Below the pieces are notes generated by a model that saw nothing but the letters and a program-made list of their open reading frames with translations, had not been told where the DNA came from and did not search any database. DNA of 60,097 nucleotides from Candidatus Poribacteria bacterium (lineage in GTDB: Bacteria > Poribacteria > WGA-4E > WGA-3G). Position 1 is the first letter of the stretch, and the number at the start of each line of letters is the position of its first letter. The stretch lies in NCBI GenBank assembly GCA_003635315.1, contig PYJD01000046.1:1-60097 (forward strand), read 5' to 3'. Positions 36,736 through 47,200 of the stretch are shown one piece after another. The translations under genes and the position numbers were made by a program.

Positions 36736-37760
36736 ATAGAAGAAAGTGGAATTACATATTTTACCATTTTTGTGTTATTTCTTTGATTTCTGTTTTTGTG
36801 CATAATATTCACAATTGTTAATATTTTTCCAGTAATTATCAGTTGTTAGTTAATATCTGTTATTATACGGTTTTTGGTCGTCAGTAAATGGAATATCTGT
36901 GCAAATATTTATTGGTTTATATACACCTTCAAAAGTCTCTGTGTTTAGTTCTGAAATTTGTGTAGGATTCATTTTTAGTTTTTCAAGTTTTTTTAGTCGG
37001 TTTTTTAAATCTCCGAATTTGAAGTGTCTTGTAGTAAGTCTGGACCTGTGTTCATAGCGAATCCATAAAAGCAGGTGATTTTTAAAAATTTGAAAAACTT
37101 GAAAACTGTGTTTTCTGTCAATCTACTATATACCCAGTCGGGTAAAGGGATAGTATAGAATTGCTCGGTATTTACCAGTTGAGTTTTTAATTCATAATTT
37201 ATCATAACATAATAAACCTTCATTGCTTATATATTCTATTATATAAAAATCTATATTAACATATTTGTAATGCGTTTGCAACCTTATTTTTCACGGATGT
37301 TACTTTAGATGTAAGTATATAGATTTTTCTTCATTATTTTTTATTTTAATTGGGATTTTTGGTCTTTAGGTAGGTTTTGTGATGGGTTGTCTGAATTGTG
37401 GATTTCATGGAACGGGGTTTGTCTGAATCACGGATTTCGCGGAGAAGAGGGTTTGGTGTAATGTAAGTGTTTTTGTGGAGGTTGGTTTCTTTTGTCAGAA
37501 TCGCGGATTAGGCGGATTTTACGGAACGGTTTCTGTTTGGAGTTGAGTGTTCTTGTCAAAATACTTTCTCCGTTAGACAGAAAATGACTTACTATTTCGT
37601 TGCAATATTTGCACGAATTGGATAAAATGATAAATACATTAGTATTATCTATAGTTTTAACATAATATTATGGAGATATTACAACACAGACGTAGATAAA
37701 AAGCAAAGTAAAACGGATACTGTTAAAATAGACTACATTTGAAAGTAGGAGATTGCTTAA

Positions 37761-39689
37761 TTGGATGAATTAATACAATATATACTTAGTCTTGGTGACC
37801 AAGCTGACCAAATTGGAAAAAGCATTATAGATTTGATTTACACCTTCTTCAGGATTGGGCTTGTAGTCTATGGGTTACATGCTTTGAGGTTATTGGGCGA
37901 ATCTATAATCTTAAAACGTTTTCAAAACTATCTCAAAATCAATAATGGATTAGGTGATATTGACAATTTACTCAACAGGTTACGCAGTGCAAAAGTTTTT
38001 CTTATTCCTATACCTTTCATTTATAAGCGATTTATCATTTATAGACGCATTAACGATTTAGTTCAAATAAAACAGAATGGAGGACAAATTGATAACGATG
38101 TACTTGGTGATATCCATGCCGGTGTATCAAGTAGAAAGGCATCTCTATCAAATTACATTCTCGGTATATTAATCATCCTCGGTTTAATTGGAACACTACG
38201 AGGTTTGATTTTGGCAATTGACGATGTTCAACTGGTACTACAAGACATTCAAGACATTGAACAGTTTCCTCAAATTGCTGAAGCACTAAGACAAACACTT
38301 GCTGGAATGGACACAGCGTTTGCTACAACATTAGTAGGTTTAGGTACATCATTGATTTTGGGCTTTTTTGGTTGGGCTTTTAATCTTGTGAATTCAGGTT
38401 TTCTGACCTATTTTGAAAGAGTTGTATCAACGGATGTGATGCCCCACTTCACACAAACCCCAGAAGCAGCAATTGAATCTAATATAGGACAACTGACTAA
38501 ATCTACTGACGAGTTTAAAAATACTGTGAATATAATGGGAGAAAGATTGCTTGGTTTGTCCGATTCTTCATGGGATGGGAGTCTGCAACAACTATATGTT
38601 TTTGTAAACATGTTTGGAGAAGCATCAGACACCTTCCATAAGAGTTCAAATGAGATGTTGGAGTCTCAAAAAGAAATACAAACTACAGTAAAGGCATATG
38701 AGAAATTGACTCAAGATTCTATGGGTAAAATTGATGAGTATCAGTCTGCAGTTGTCTCCTATAAAGAATTAGTTAATCAGTCAATGTCAGATATTGAAAA
38801 ATATCAAGAGTCGATGCACAAAGGTTTAGACGATACTGTTGAATCGTTTAGAAATTATATCGTTGACTATCAAGAAGCAATGCAAGATAATTTAAACAAT
38901 ACCGTTGAATCCTTCCAAGGATTAATAACTGAATCAATGGACCGAATTTCTGGCTATCAGGAAACATTGCGTAATGGTTTAGATAATGTTGTACCGGACA
39001 TTAGAAGAGAAAGTGAAGTCTTCAAGGATACAATTCGTGAGTATCAGGAATCACAAACAAGATTTATTGACGAACTTGCTGACACCTTACTGGAAAGACT
39101 TCGACCTATCACAGAAAGTCAACAGATAATTGTTGAGGAATTTCAACTGGTAAGAGATGATTTGCGTGAAGCGGCACGTGGGTTAGATATTCGTTCTGCT
39201 CTTGAAAAACAAAACGATGTTTTTGAAGAACTCAATAATCAGATTGCAAGAACAATATCCGATCTGATAGAAAGTCAGAACCGAGTTTTTGATGGGATAA
39301 AATCACAATTGATAGAAAATCAGAATGAATCGGTGAATATGCTATCAAGGTTAATTAGCGAACTGGAGATTCGCTCAACATTGGAAGACCAAAATAAAGT
39401 ATTTGGTCGCATTGAAGCGCATCTGGGAGGACAAGCTTCATTAGTTGCTGAGCAGAAGGAAATTATGCAAACTCTGAACAATAACATACAACAACTTCAA
39501 CAAACACTGACTCAACAAGGGACTGAGAGAATCCTAAACCAGATCTCTCAAAAATTTGATACACTCGGTGAAAACTTTGGAACGCTTGGCAATAAGTTAG
39601 ATACATTAAACACAACAATGAGTAAACCCAACTTATACCGCTGGGGACCTGTAATTCGTAATTGGATTCCATTTATTCGGAAGAAATGA
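37761..39689 (+). CDS. MotA/TolQ/ExbB-like proton-channel protein with long coiled-coil tail
   Basis: A 642-residue inner-membrane protein. Three helices are visible: about residues 20-45, 130-153 (NYILGILIILGLIGTLRGL) and 183-213 (FATTLVGLGTSLILGFFGWA). The latter two carry the Gly/Thr pattern of MotA, TolQ and ExbB channel subunits. Residues 240-642 form a cytoplasmic coiled coil of weakly repeated units (for example DEYQSAV, EKYQESM, VDYQEAM, SGYQETL). A MotA-like core with a tail this long recalls ZorA of the Zorya system. It starts at TTG behind AGGAG, is first in the cluster, and is paired with the MotB-like gene 15 bp on. It is expected to form the stator that couples ion flow to rotation. 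Confidence 0.85.
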   Translation: MDELIQYILSLGDQADQIGKSIIDLIYTFFRIGLVVYGLHALRLLGESIILKRFQNYLKINNGLGDIDNLLNRLRSAKVFLIPIPFIYKRFIIYRRINDLVQIKQNGGQIDNDVLGDIHAGVSSRKASLSNYILGILIILGLIGTLRGLILAIDDVQLVLQDIQDIEQFPQIAEALRQTLAGMDTAFATTLVGLGTSLILGFFGWAFNLVNSGFLTYFERVVSTDVMPHFTQTPEAAIESNIGQLTKSTDEFKNTVNIMGERLLGLSDSSWDGSLQQLYVFVNMFGEASDTFHKSSNEMLESQKEIQTTVKAYEKLTQDSMGKIDEYQSAVVSYKELVNQSMSDIEKYQESMHKGLDDTVESFRNYIVDYQEAMQDNLNNTVESFQGLITESMDRISGYQETLRNGLDNVVPDIRRESEVFKDTIREYQESQTRFIDELADTLLERLRPITESQQIIVEEFQLVRDDLREAARGLDIRSALEKQNDVFEELNNQIARTISDLIESQNRVFDGIKSQLIENQNESVNMLSRLISELEIRSTLEDQNKVFGRIEAHLGGQASLVAEQKEIMQTLNNNIQQLQQTLTQQGTERILNQISQKFDTLGENFGTLGNKLDTLNTTMSKPNLYRWGPVIRNWIPFIRKK

Positions 39690-39704
39690 TAGGAGTAAAG
39701 TAAA

Positions 39705-40367
39705 ATGGATCTGCGCATGCGACAGAAGTCAGTTTTGAATATCTGGCCTGCTTTTACAGATGTCTCCATTGCAATGCTGCTAATCTTTCTATTTTTCCTT
39801 TTCTACCAATTTGTTGCGAATAGCAAATTATTTCAAATCATGCGAATGGAGAAAAAGCAAGATACGATAGAGATAGCGTTTAATAATAGGTTTGCAAATG
39901 AAATAAGGGATAGGATCATCTCTATTGAGCGCGATGGTAATCTACAAAGGTTCATGTTTAGTGACCGAATTCTTTTTAACACTGATGAGGCGAAGCTGCT
40001 ACCCCTCGGACGAATAACGTTAACCGCTGTTGGTAGATTTTTTCAACAGTACAGAACGGACAAAGAAGGACAACGGTTGTATAAGAGTATTCAAATTGAG
40101 GGACATACCGACAATGTTCCGATTATTTCACCCGATCGTTCTAATTGGGAGTTGTCGTCTGATCGTGCGATTGCTGTTTTACGTCTATTTGAAAATATCG
40201 GTATTGACCCGAGAACGCTAACTGCTACAGGTTATTCGAAGTATCGTCCCGCTGCAGGGGATAGTTCGAATATAAGACGTGCGAACAATACCGCAGCAAA
40301 ACGCGCAAAAAACCGCAGAATTGAGATTGTTTTGGTCTATTCAGAGACGGAGGAACATCAACCTTAA
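39705..40367 (+). CDS. MotB/ZorB-like protein with OmpA domain
   Basis: A 220-residue protein with one N-terminal helix: NIWPAFTDVSIAMLLIFLFF carries Asp19 at the head of the helix, where MotB and ZorB have the proton-binding Asp. Residues 85-214 are an OmpA-type peptidoglycan-binding domain (IQIEGHTDNVPI, NWELSSDRAIAVLR, AKRAKNRRIEIVL with the usual TD and NRR residues). With the preceding channel protein it should form a peptidoglycan-anchored, ion-driven complex. AGGAG precedes the ATG. Confidence 0.9.
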   Translation: MDLRMRQKSVLNIWPAFTDVSIAMLLIFLFFLFYQFVANSKLFQIMRMEKKQDTIEIAFNNRFANEIRDRIISIERDGNLQRFMFSDRILFNTDEAKLLPLGRITLTAVGRFFQQYRTDKEGQRLYKSIQIEGHTDNVPIISPDRSNWELSSDRAIAVLRLFENIGIDPRTLTATGYSKYRPAAGDSSNIRRANNTAAKRAKNRRIEIVLVYSETEEHQP

Positions 40368-40439
40368 TGTTACTATTGATATTTATTTCTATTGAAAAAT
40401 AATTAACGTCTTGATATTATCTTTAATAAAAGGAAATTA

Positions 40440-41834
40440 ATGAAGATTTGCCATATTGCGAATAAGGGTACAACCTGTAATATTTCAGTTCCTGAAACCG
40501 AAGAGAACAATAAAGACATTTCACAGATTGCTTATTGCAAACAGTGTTCACACATCGCTTTTCAGTGTTCTTCTGGTCATTGGAACGTTGCTTTCGCGCG
40601 TTTTTGTACGCAATGCGGTCAAGAACTTCAAAAACCAAGAAATTGGGAAATGGCATCTGCAAATCCCCAACGCACTGCGACACAACCCGATAATTCAAAA
40701 GTTTCATTGGATATCAAGAATGGATTTGGTTCTTGGGCAGCTGGAATTCCGGAAATAGAACCACATGAAGACCTACCCAAATTACTTGCTTTTGACGGTC
40801 TAATTGTTATACCGAATACCAATAGTAAAAGTTTGGATGCCTACTCAATTGTCAATCCAGAAAATAACCGACACCTAAAACAACAGTGGAGTATAGAACT
40901 TAATACACCATTAACACAAGGATCAACACCAATTTATCACGGACTTCATTTATATACTGTTGTATCGGGTGGAATTCAAAAAACAAATGTTCTTGATGGT
41001 AAAACTGAGTTTGTAAATATTAAAGGTACTCCTATAGATGCGTCACAGATAGAGCCGCTTCCCGGGTGCGCACCATTGAAATGCAATATCAAAGGATCTT
41101 CGAAAATGGTTGCTGGGTTGAAACAAGGAGTGTTGGTGTTAGATTTGAATAGTTATGACGGGGTTTACATTGAGAAATCTTCCTTTGTTAAAGAGAATAG
41201 GATGATGGCACCGACTCTCTGCGGTATACATGTCGTTTTTACATCTCAGTCAGGACAAATATTTACACTTAACATAGGCGAGAAACCTTACAAATCAAGA
41301 TTAAGCACATGGCAGGGTATATTGTTTTCAACACCTATTACGCTTGGAAATCTTGTTTATTTTGAAGCCTTATATATTAATGGAAAGCGTAAACTTATCA
41401 GTTATGAACCGAAATCAGATAATTTATTGAAAGTGGCGGATTTAGAAAGTGATCAAGATTTTAAACGACGCCGTTCACTGTTTTTCCATCCGACACTAGC
41501 TGATGGAGAGAGAATCTTTTTGTCTGATTCATATGGAGAGACCGTTTATACATACTATATTAATAAAAGGCGTATGATACTCAATCGGTTGACTGTGAAC
41601 GGACCATATAAACCAGTTTTTGCACCTCATAGGTCAGTCGTAATGAACAACCGGATTTTCTCTGCTCATCAATTTGGATTTACAATACTTGATCTCAATC
41701 TTGACTACCAAGTATCCCACCAATCACTAGCAATGGGGCAGAACAATAATCCATTTCCATTATCCCCACCCATTCAGTATGGACAAAACCTTTTTTTGCT
41801 ATGTAGAGAACGGGTAGTTTGTTTAAACTATTAG
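40440..41834 (+). CDS. zinc-ribbon plus PQQ-like beta-propeller protein
   Basis: A 464-residue cytoplasmic protein. Residues 4-60 contain several Cys pairs (YCKQCSHIAFQC and FCTQCGQEL) in a double zinc-ribbon arrangement. The rest is rich in repeated strands with Trp/Tyr and Gly-Asp turns (for example LLAFDGLIVIPNTNSKSLDA, LYTVVSGGIQKTNVLDGKTE, LVYFEALYINGKRKLISY), consistent with a PQQ-like beta-propeller. No enzyme motif is visible, so a scaffold or protein-binding role is the best guess. It is 72 bp after the MotB-like gene and 11 bp before the vWA gene. Confidence 0.7.
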   Translation: MKICHIANKGTTCNISVPETEENNKDISQIAYCKQCSHIAFQCSSGHWNVAFARFCTQCGQELQKPRNWEMASANPQRTATQPDNSKVSLDIKNGFGSWAAGIPEIEPHEDLPKLLAFDGLIVIPNTNSKSLDAYSIVNPENNRHLKQQWSIELNTPLTQGSTPIYHGLHLYTVVSGGIQKTNVLDGKTEFVNIKGTPIDASQIEPLPGCAPLKCNIKGSSKMVAGLKQGVLVLDLNSYDGVYIEKSSFVKENRMMAPTLCGIHVVFTSQSGQIFTLNIGEKPYKSRLSTWQGILFSTPITLGNLVYFEALYINGKRKLISYEPKSDNLLKVADLESDQDFKRRRSLFFHPTLADGERIFLSDSYGETVYTYYINKRRMILNRLTVNGPYKPVFAPHRSVVMNNRIFSAHQFGFTILDLNLDYQVSHQSLAMGQNNNPFPLSPPIQYGQNLFLLCRERVVCLNY

Positions 41835-41845
41835 GAGAGTGTTTT

Positions 41846-43738
41846 ATGATTATTCCACGATACGTTTTCGTTAATGTAGTTTTACTCGCTTTTAGTTTAT
41901 GTTTGTCAGCAAATGCAAAACACATCATCGTTGTTTACGATGTGTCAAGTAGTATGTATAGACTCAAAGTTGCTTCGGGTGTAAGAACCTTCATGGAACC
42001 TGAGGATATCCAACGTGTCAATGACTATTTGACAAATCTTCTTTTTAAAAACGCTTCACATTCTTTGCATGATAGTGATGACGCATATATCAAGAACTGT
42101 GTTCCCGCGTATGCGGGGCAACCACTGTATCAGAGCGGGGATATTATCACTTATGCAGAATATGCCGAGAGACGCTATCCAAAGTTAAATAGACAACAAA
42201 TACGTCGCGTTGAATTCCAAGCAAAGTTACCTGATCCAATGAATCTAAGGAGATCCTTCTATGGAAATGTATCTTACTTGCTTCGAGCAGAAGTTGAAGT
42301 ATACGAAAAATTATACAGTGAGAATGATGATGAAACATATTGGATATTTGTAACTGACGGTGATGTTGACAGAAGCGCAGAGAATGATCCTAAGTTCAGT
42401 CAGGTTTTACAACAACATGCTGCGATTGAAGATAAATTTGATGATATGATGATTGTCGGAATCCTTGTGAATAATCATGTCAAAATTGAAGTGCGACGTA
42501 TACAAAAAAGAATGCCTGACGAAATTTATATTGCTAATCGTACAACACAAAATGAAAATATCAAAGAGATACAAATATCAAAGGATGATGCAGGACAATA
42601 TATTAGTGAGACTTTGGTCATCAACACAAAAAACGCTGATAGAACAAAATACAAACTAAAAAGTGTTAATGTAGAGATATTTGATAATTCCAACAAACCG
42701 CTTCAGATTATAAACGAAAACAAAGAAATCAGTTACCTTAAGGTAACACCTGTCTTACTGCATGGACACTCTCCACCTTTTGAATTTAAGATTACACTAC
42801 CAGGAAAACCAGAACTTACTGCCCGTGACAACACGTTGAAACTTGAGGTCGTTTACAACTATGATGGTCAAGAGAAAGCTCATCTGATACCTCCTACGAT
42901 GACGGTGATTAAAGATGTCTTTATTTCTGACTTAAATCACCCCAACCAACAAATAGAAAAAGCAGATCTACGTTTATCAGATGGAATGTATCTTGCATCC
43001 TTTAGTATTCGCAGTGAAAGTTCCATCAAAACGGCTTTCAAACTAAGTAATATAAGTTGTCATATTCAAGACAAGAATGGTCAAAAATTAAGCGACGTAC
43101 GGATTGATACTCTTCCCAAGAAACTTGATCAACCATTTCAGATTAGAGTACCAAACGAAAAGAATTTAGATTTAAATGGAAACAAGATTATATTTGATAT
43201 TGATTATGAATATGAAGGACAATCAGAAGACATAGTCATTGAATTCCCGTTTGATCGTTCTGGGGTCAATAAAGGTATCTTGTTGTTGATCTTAATTATT
43301 GTTGGAGGAGTCGTGTTTGCTGTTGTGCTTTTTTCTCTCTATCGTTTAGTTCGGAGTAAGGTGATTGGTCCTGGTAATAAATATAAAATAATGGTGGGAC
43401 AAATTAGACATGAAGGTATGCGACCAGACGAAGAACATACCTTTACACTTAATGATAAAGAAAAACTTTCATTTGGATCGGAACACACTGACGGGTTTCA
43501 CCTTGACGTTGGAAGTCCTGCATTCATACGTTGTCATGAAGGGGAATTTATACTATGTGAAAATCCGACTGAAGAGAAAGAACGGACGCTAATGTCTGGA
43601 GAAACACTTTTATTAAAACGTGATGAAGACGATGATATACTTATTTATTTTGAAATTGTGAATGACAAACCAAATATACATCAAGAGTCAAATTATACCG
43701 TTTCTGAAGATGATGACGATAATCTGATCCCCTTCTAA
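41846..43738 (+). CDS. membrane-anchored vWA-domain protein
   Basis: A 631-residue protein. A signal peptide (residues 1-24) is followed by a vWA domain whose MIDAS motif is YDVSSSMYRL (DxSxS near residue 31) with IFVTDGDVD later. The middle (about 240-470) is beta-rich with FHA/Ig-like strand patterns and is extracytoplasmic. A single helix (NKGILLLILIIVGGVVFAVV) near residues 475-500 anchors it. The cytoplasmic tail (LSFGSEHTDGFHLDVGS, then IRCHEGEFILCENP) could be a small FHA-like beta domain. The ATG at 41846 is used because AGGAGAG precedes it; an upstream start overlaps the previous gene. It probably acts as a metal-dependent adhesion or assembly factor. Confidence 0.8.
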   Translation: MIIPRYVFVNVVLLAFSLCLSANAKHIIVVYDVSSSMYRLKVASGVRTFMEPEDIQRVNDYLTNLLFKNASHSLHDSDDAYIKNCVPAYAGQPLYQSGDIITYAEYAERRYPKLNRQQIRRVEFQAKLPDPMNLRRSFYGNVSYLLRAEVEVYEKLYSENDDETYWIFVTDGDVDRSAENDPKFSQVLQQHAAIEDKFDDMMIVGILVNNHVKIEVRRIQKRMPDEIYIANRTTQNENIKEIQISKDDAGQYISETLVINTKNADRTKYKLKSVNVEIFDNSNKPLQIINENKEISYLKVTPVLLHGHSPPFEFKITLPGKPELTARDNTLKLEVVYNYDGQEKAHLIPPTMTVIKDVFISDLNHPNQQIEKADLRLSDGMYLASFSIRSESSIKTAFKLSNISCHIQDKNGQKLSDVRIDTLPKKLDQPFQIRVPNEKNLDLNGNKIIFDIDYEYEGQSEDIVIEFPFDRSGVNKGILLLILIIVGGVVFAVVLFSLYRLVRSKVIGPGNKYKIMVGQIRHEGMRPDEEHTFTLNDKEKLSFGSEHTDGFHLDVGSPAFIRCHEGEFILCENPTEEKERTLMSGETLLLKRDEDDDILIYFEIVNDKPNIHQESNYTVSEDDDDNLIPF

Positions 43739-43819
43739 AACTATAAAGTTAGAAACAAGTATCATAACTATTGATTCTGAGCATATATTCCAATTTTCAG
43801 AACATAAGGAGGAGAACAA

Positions 43820-44194
43820 GTGCAGAACATTTTGGATTATTTTGTTTCACCGTTGGTTTTTCCCGTTTACGTCGCCATAGTCCTATATATATTAGGTTTA
43901 CCTATTGGACGATTCTTTGCGGATGTCTTTATCAAAAAGTTAGGAAGTAAAACTAATGCTATTGAAAATGGAACAATGAGTGCCTGGAGACTTGTAACTA
44001 TTATTCATTTTATAACCTTGACAATATTCGTTATAGGGCTTTGTATTTATGCTTTTCCAAATGTTTCTAATTGGCCACAAATTTTCTTGTATCTAATTTC
44101 GTATGTTCCATTTGCAATAATTGATATCTTTATTTTAATTTCGCTTGCAACACATAGAACAAAACCAAAAAGAGAACGAGTTAAAACAAATTAA
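43820..44194 (+). CDS. small three-helix membrane protein
   Basis: A 124-residue protein starting at GTG behind AAGGAGGAG. Three hydrophobic helices are visible (YVAIVLYILGLPIGRFFADV, LVTIIHFITLTIFVIGLCIY, IFLYLISYVPFAIIDIFILI), with a basic C-terminus. No family is recognised. It lies between the vWA gene and the tubulin-like gene (12 bp before its start), so it may tether or partner the tubulin-like protein at the membrane. That role is inferred from position only. Confidence 0.65.
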   Translation: MQNILDYFVSPLVFPVYVAIVLYILGLPIGRFFADVFIKKLGSKTNAIENGTMSAWRLVTIIHFITLTIFVIGLCIYAFPNVSNWPQIFLYLISYVPFAIIDIFILISLATHRTKPKRERVKTN

Positions 44195-44206
44195 AGGAGT
44201 ATTGTT

Positions 44207-47200
44207 ATGATTAAACCGACGTTATTTGTTGGACTTGGAACAACTGGAACTGAAATATTAAAAACTCTACGTAAACTTATGTCCGAAGAATTTAAGAATT
44301 CTGGTTTACCTATTTTTCGTTATGTTGCCATTGAGTCAAGGGAGGCTGAGACTGGAAATAACCTAAGACATGCTGAGGATTACGAGCAAATTTCAGTGGT
44401 AAATGTTACTGTTGATAACATGGAGCCGATTAAAAACCAATTAGAACCTGATCAACCTAATTACAATTCAAATTTAACTGATTGGTTGGATAAACAACTC
44501 CCAAATCATATTCAAAGTTTCAAGGACGGTGCAAGCAATATTCGCATGGCTGGTAGATTGTGTTTATGGCATAACTGGCGGCATGTACAGAGAACTCTTG
44601 ATGGTGCTCGCAATGCCGTTCTCAACCCTAATAATCGGACAAACACTTTGAACATCTTGAGGAATCACTATGATGGAAAAAATCTACCTATCCCCTCTAA
44701 TCTAATAAACCAGAATGGGATAAATGCATACATTGTTGGTACCCTCTGTGGTGGCACTTGTAGTGGTATGTTAATTGACATGGCATACTATCTTAGACAT
44801 CTTCTTGGTGGTGGAACAGCAAACAAAGTATACGGTGTTTTCACAATGTTTGACAGGCTATTGGCAGAAGACAATGCAGAAGACATTGCCGTTCACGCAG
44901 CAAATTGCTATGCTGGACTGTCTGAATTAAATTACTATAACCATCCAGATACTGTTTATGATGTTACTTTTCCTAATAAACAAAAAATCAATATTCAACA
45001 AATTCCGTATGATTATGCTATGTATCTTTCCCCAACCGGAAAGATACCAACTAATAGGTTCATAGTCGATGAAGATGTAGATAAAGATGGACTGAACCTT
45101 ATGGTAGCACTGAATCTATTTGCTGAAACTGTCGGGGACACCGATAGAAAAAAAGAAGCTATCCGCACAGATTGGATTCAGTTCGGCGGTTATGGTGGTA
45201 TGAAACCCGTTCCAGATGGTGAAACTTCCAAGATGGTGAAATGCTTTGCAAGTTTTGGACTGACTGCAGTCTGGTATCCTAAATATCGTATTGCAAGTGC
45301 TGCCGCTTGCTTGGCAGGTCAAAAGTTATGCGAAAGCTTAACGAAAAAGCACTTAGAAAATGCTGAAATAAATGCTGAGGTAAGAAATGGATGGGGTAAT
45401 ATGGTGGGAAATATAGATATTTTAAATAGTCCCCAGTTATCAGGTACACCTTCAATGAGGAATGAAATTGAGGGACTTTTAAATACTGCCCGTCAAAACT
45501 TTAATCTCATTTCTTCAGGAGATGATTTGAGAAATGAAATGAATACGTTTCCACCAAAGGCTGAAACAGGTCCTTTCAACATTAGGTTTGCCGAAGGGGG
45601 AAAGTATCACGCATGGATGGAAGGCAATATGGAAAAATGTAAAATAGAATTCATAAATTCAATTGAAAAAACATTTAATAATCAACTAAATAGGATTAAT
45701 TTGAATGACGGATACGGCTTGGGTGATGTAAGAGCATTCTTTGAAGAATTAGAACATATCATAAGCCAAGCACAAAGCCAATGTCCAAGTCAACTACCGA
45801 AGTTAAATTTGAATGTGCTTGATTTTGAACCAATGCATGGAGCAAAGAATTTCTGGACAAAACTCGCTGGTAAACAAGAAGATGCAGTTAAAGCACACAG
45901 AGTTAGGTTAATAGATGAATATCATCAGTTAATTCTTGGAGAAAAAGGAATCTACCGACAAGTACGGGACTTTTTTCTACGAGACATTTTGGAAGCAGCA
46001 CGCGAAAAACTTGGATTTACAATACATAGTGATGATACTACAATTAATCGACAATTAGAAAAGATTGAAACATCACTTAAGAACTGTAATCAGGCACTCC
46101 AAGATGATTATGATTCTGAAATTGAAGCACCAAATTATGAATGCGTTAGAATTGTGACTAACAGTCCAGACAATAGTGTTAAAACTGATGCTGATTTACT
46201 AAGTAACAATATTGTTGATGATATTACATTTGATGAATTGACTGTTGAAGATGACAATATTACGATGGGTTCTTTTCTCAAAAAAGAATCTATAGACATA
46301 AGACGGCAGATGACCGAGACATATCGGCGTTCAGCATTACGCAAGATTAACGAGGATGATCAGGCGGGAATAGCGAATGCATTAGTTGTTACAAAAGCCC
46401 GTGAAATATTAAACACTGCTGGTGATGACATAAGAGATTTAGCCACACGTGCAAATCCCTATCAAGCTTTTATTCCAGGTTATCAAACGTTTGATCTATC
46501 TGATAGAGGTGGAACAAAGATTATCTTTGGACATGATCCTTCGGAGACAAAAGAAAACTTAACTGACTTACAAACACAACTTGCTTTTGGACGTATAGGG
46601 AACTCTTCTGTTGACCATCTACTCTTTTTCTATGAAGAGGAAAGCAGTTTTACATTAGACGATTTAGCTGCTTACAATGCTCTTAAGCAGCACTTTGACA
46701 CAAATCCCGGTAACTTTGGACACTGGACCCATAAAGATCCAAATTTTTATGATATAACGCTTCCTGAAAAAAGGGCAAAGTTAGAAAGGTGGTGTCAGGC
46801 ATTAGTCGAACTTGTTCCTAAAATCAGAGAAAGAAATCCACTAGTATTTGTAGATGTCTTTGAGCATCAGAACAAGGATATCATTTATATATATCAAGAT
46901 GAAATGAGAGTTGACAAACCAATGAGTCTGAATGGTGATGAACAGGGAATTGATGAACTCTGTCGGCAGGAAAATGAAACCGCTTACATTAACTTTTTTA
47001 ATACAGTAACGGATCAATTTGCTAACGTTGGAATGCCGATCGTGGAAAAATTAGTGAACGATCTCACTGGACAGATTAGAAATATTGAAGAACGTCGTGA
47101 ATCAGCAAAATTTTACAGTGATTTTTTACGAGAAGTTTATCCTAACGGTGGTGTAGCAACTATAACATACAATCAACCAGAAAAAACGAACGATTTACCT

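Larger units (their letters stand above)
35954..37760. other. 1.8-kb AT-rich gene-poor region before the motor/tubulin cluster
   Basis: I see no supported protein gene in this stretch. Open frames such as the 72-codon one at 37223-37005 (minus) lack a ribosome site and known motifs. The content consists of two copies of a covarying hairpin element (36271 and 36642) and three partial copies of a GTCTGAATCACGGATTTCGCGG-like repeat at about 37389, 37421 and 37494. AGGAG at 37747 serves the TTG start of the cluster's first gene. The length of the region suggests a long leader or an insertion boundary. Confidence 0.6.

Noticed and set aside
37005..37223. 72-codon minus-strand gene
   Set aside because: AT-rich, no ribosome site, no recognised domain; likely a chance frame in the gene-poor region.
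35954..37760. tRNA or rRNA genes
   Set aside because: No cloverleaf, TTCRANY loop or rRNA-like segment is visible here or elsewhere in the window.
37761..40367. A complete Zorya defence system
   Set aside because: Only ZorA/ZorB-like proteins are present; no ZorC, ZorD, ZorE or other nuclease or helicase effector is visible in the cluster.
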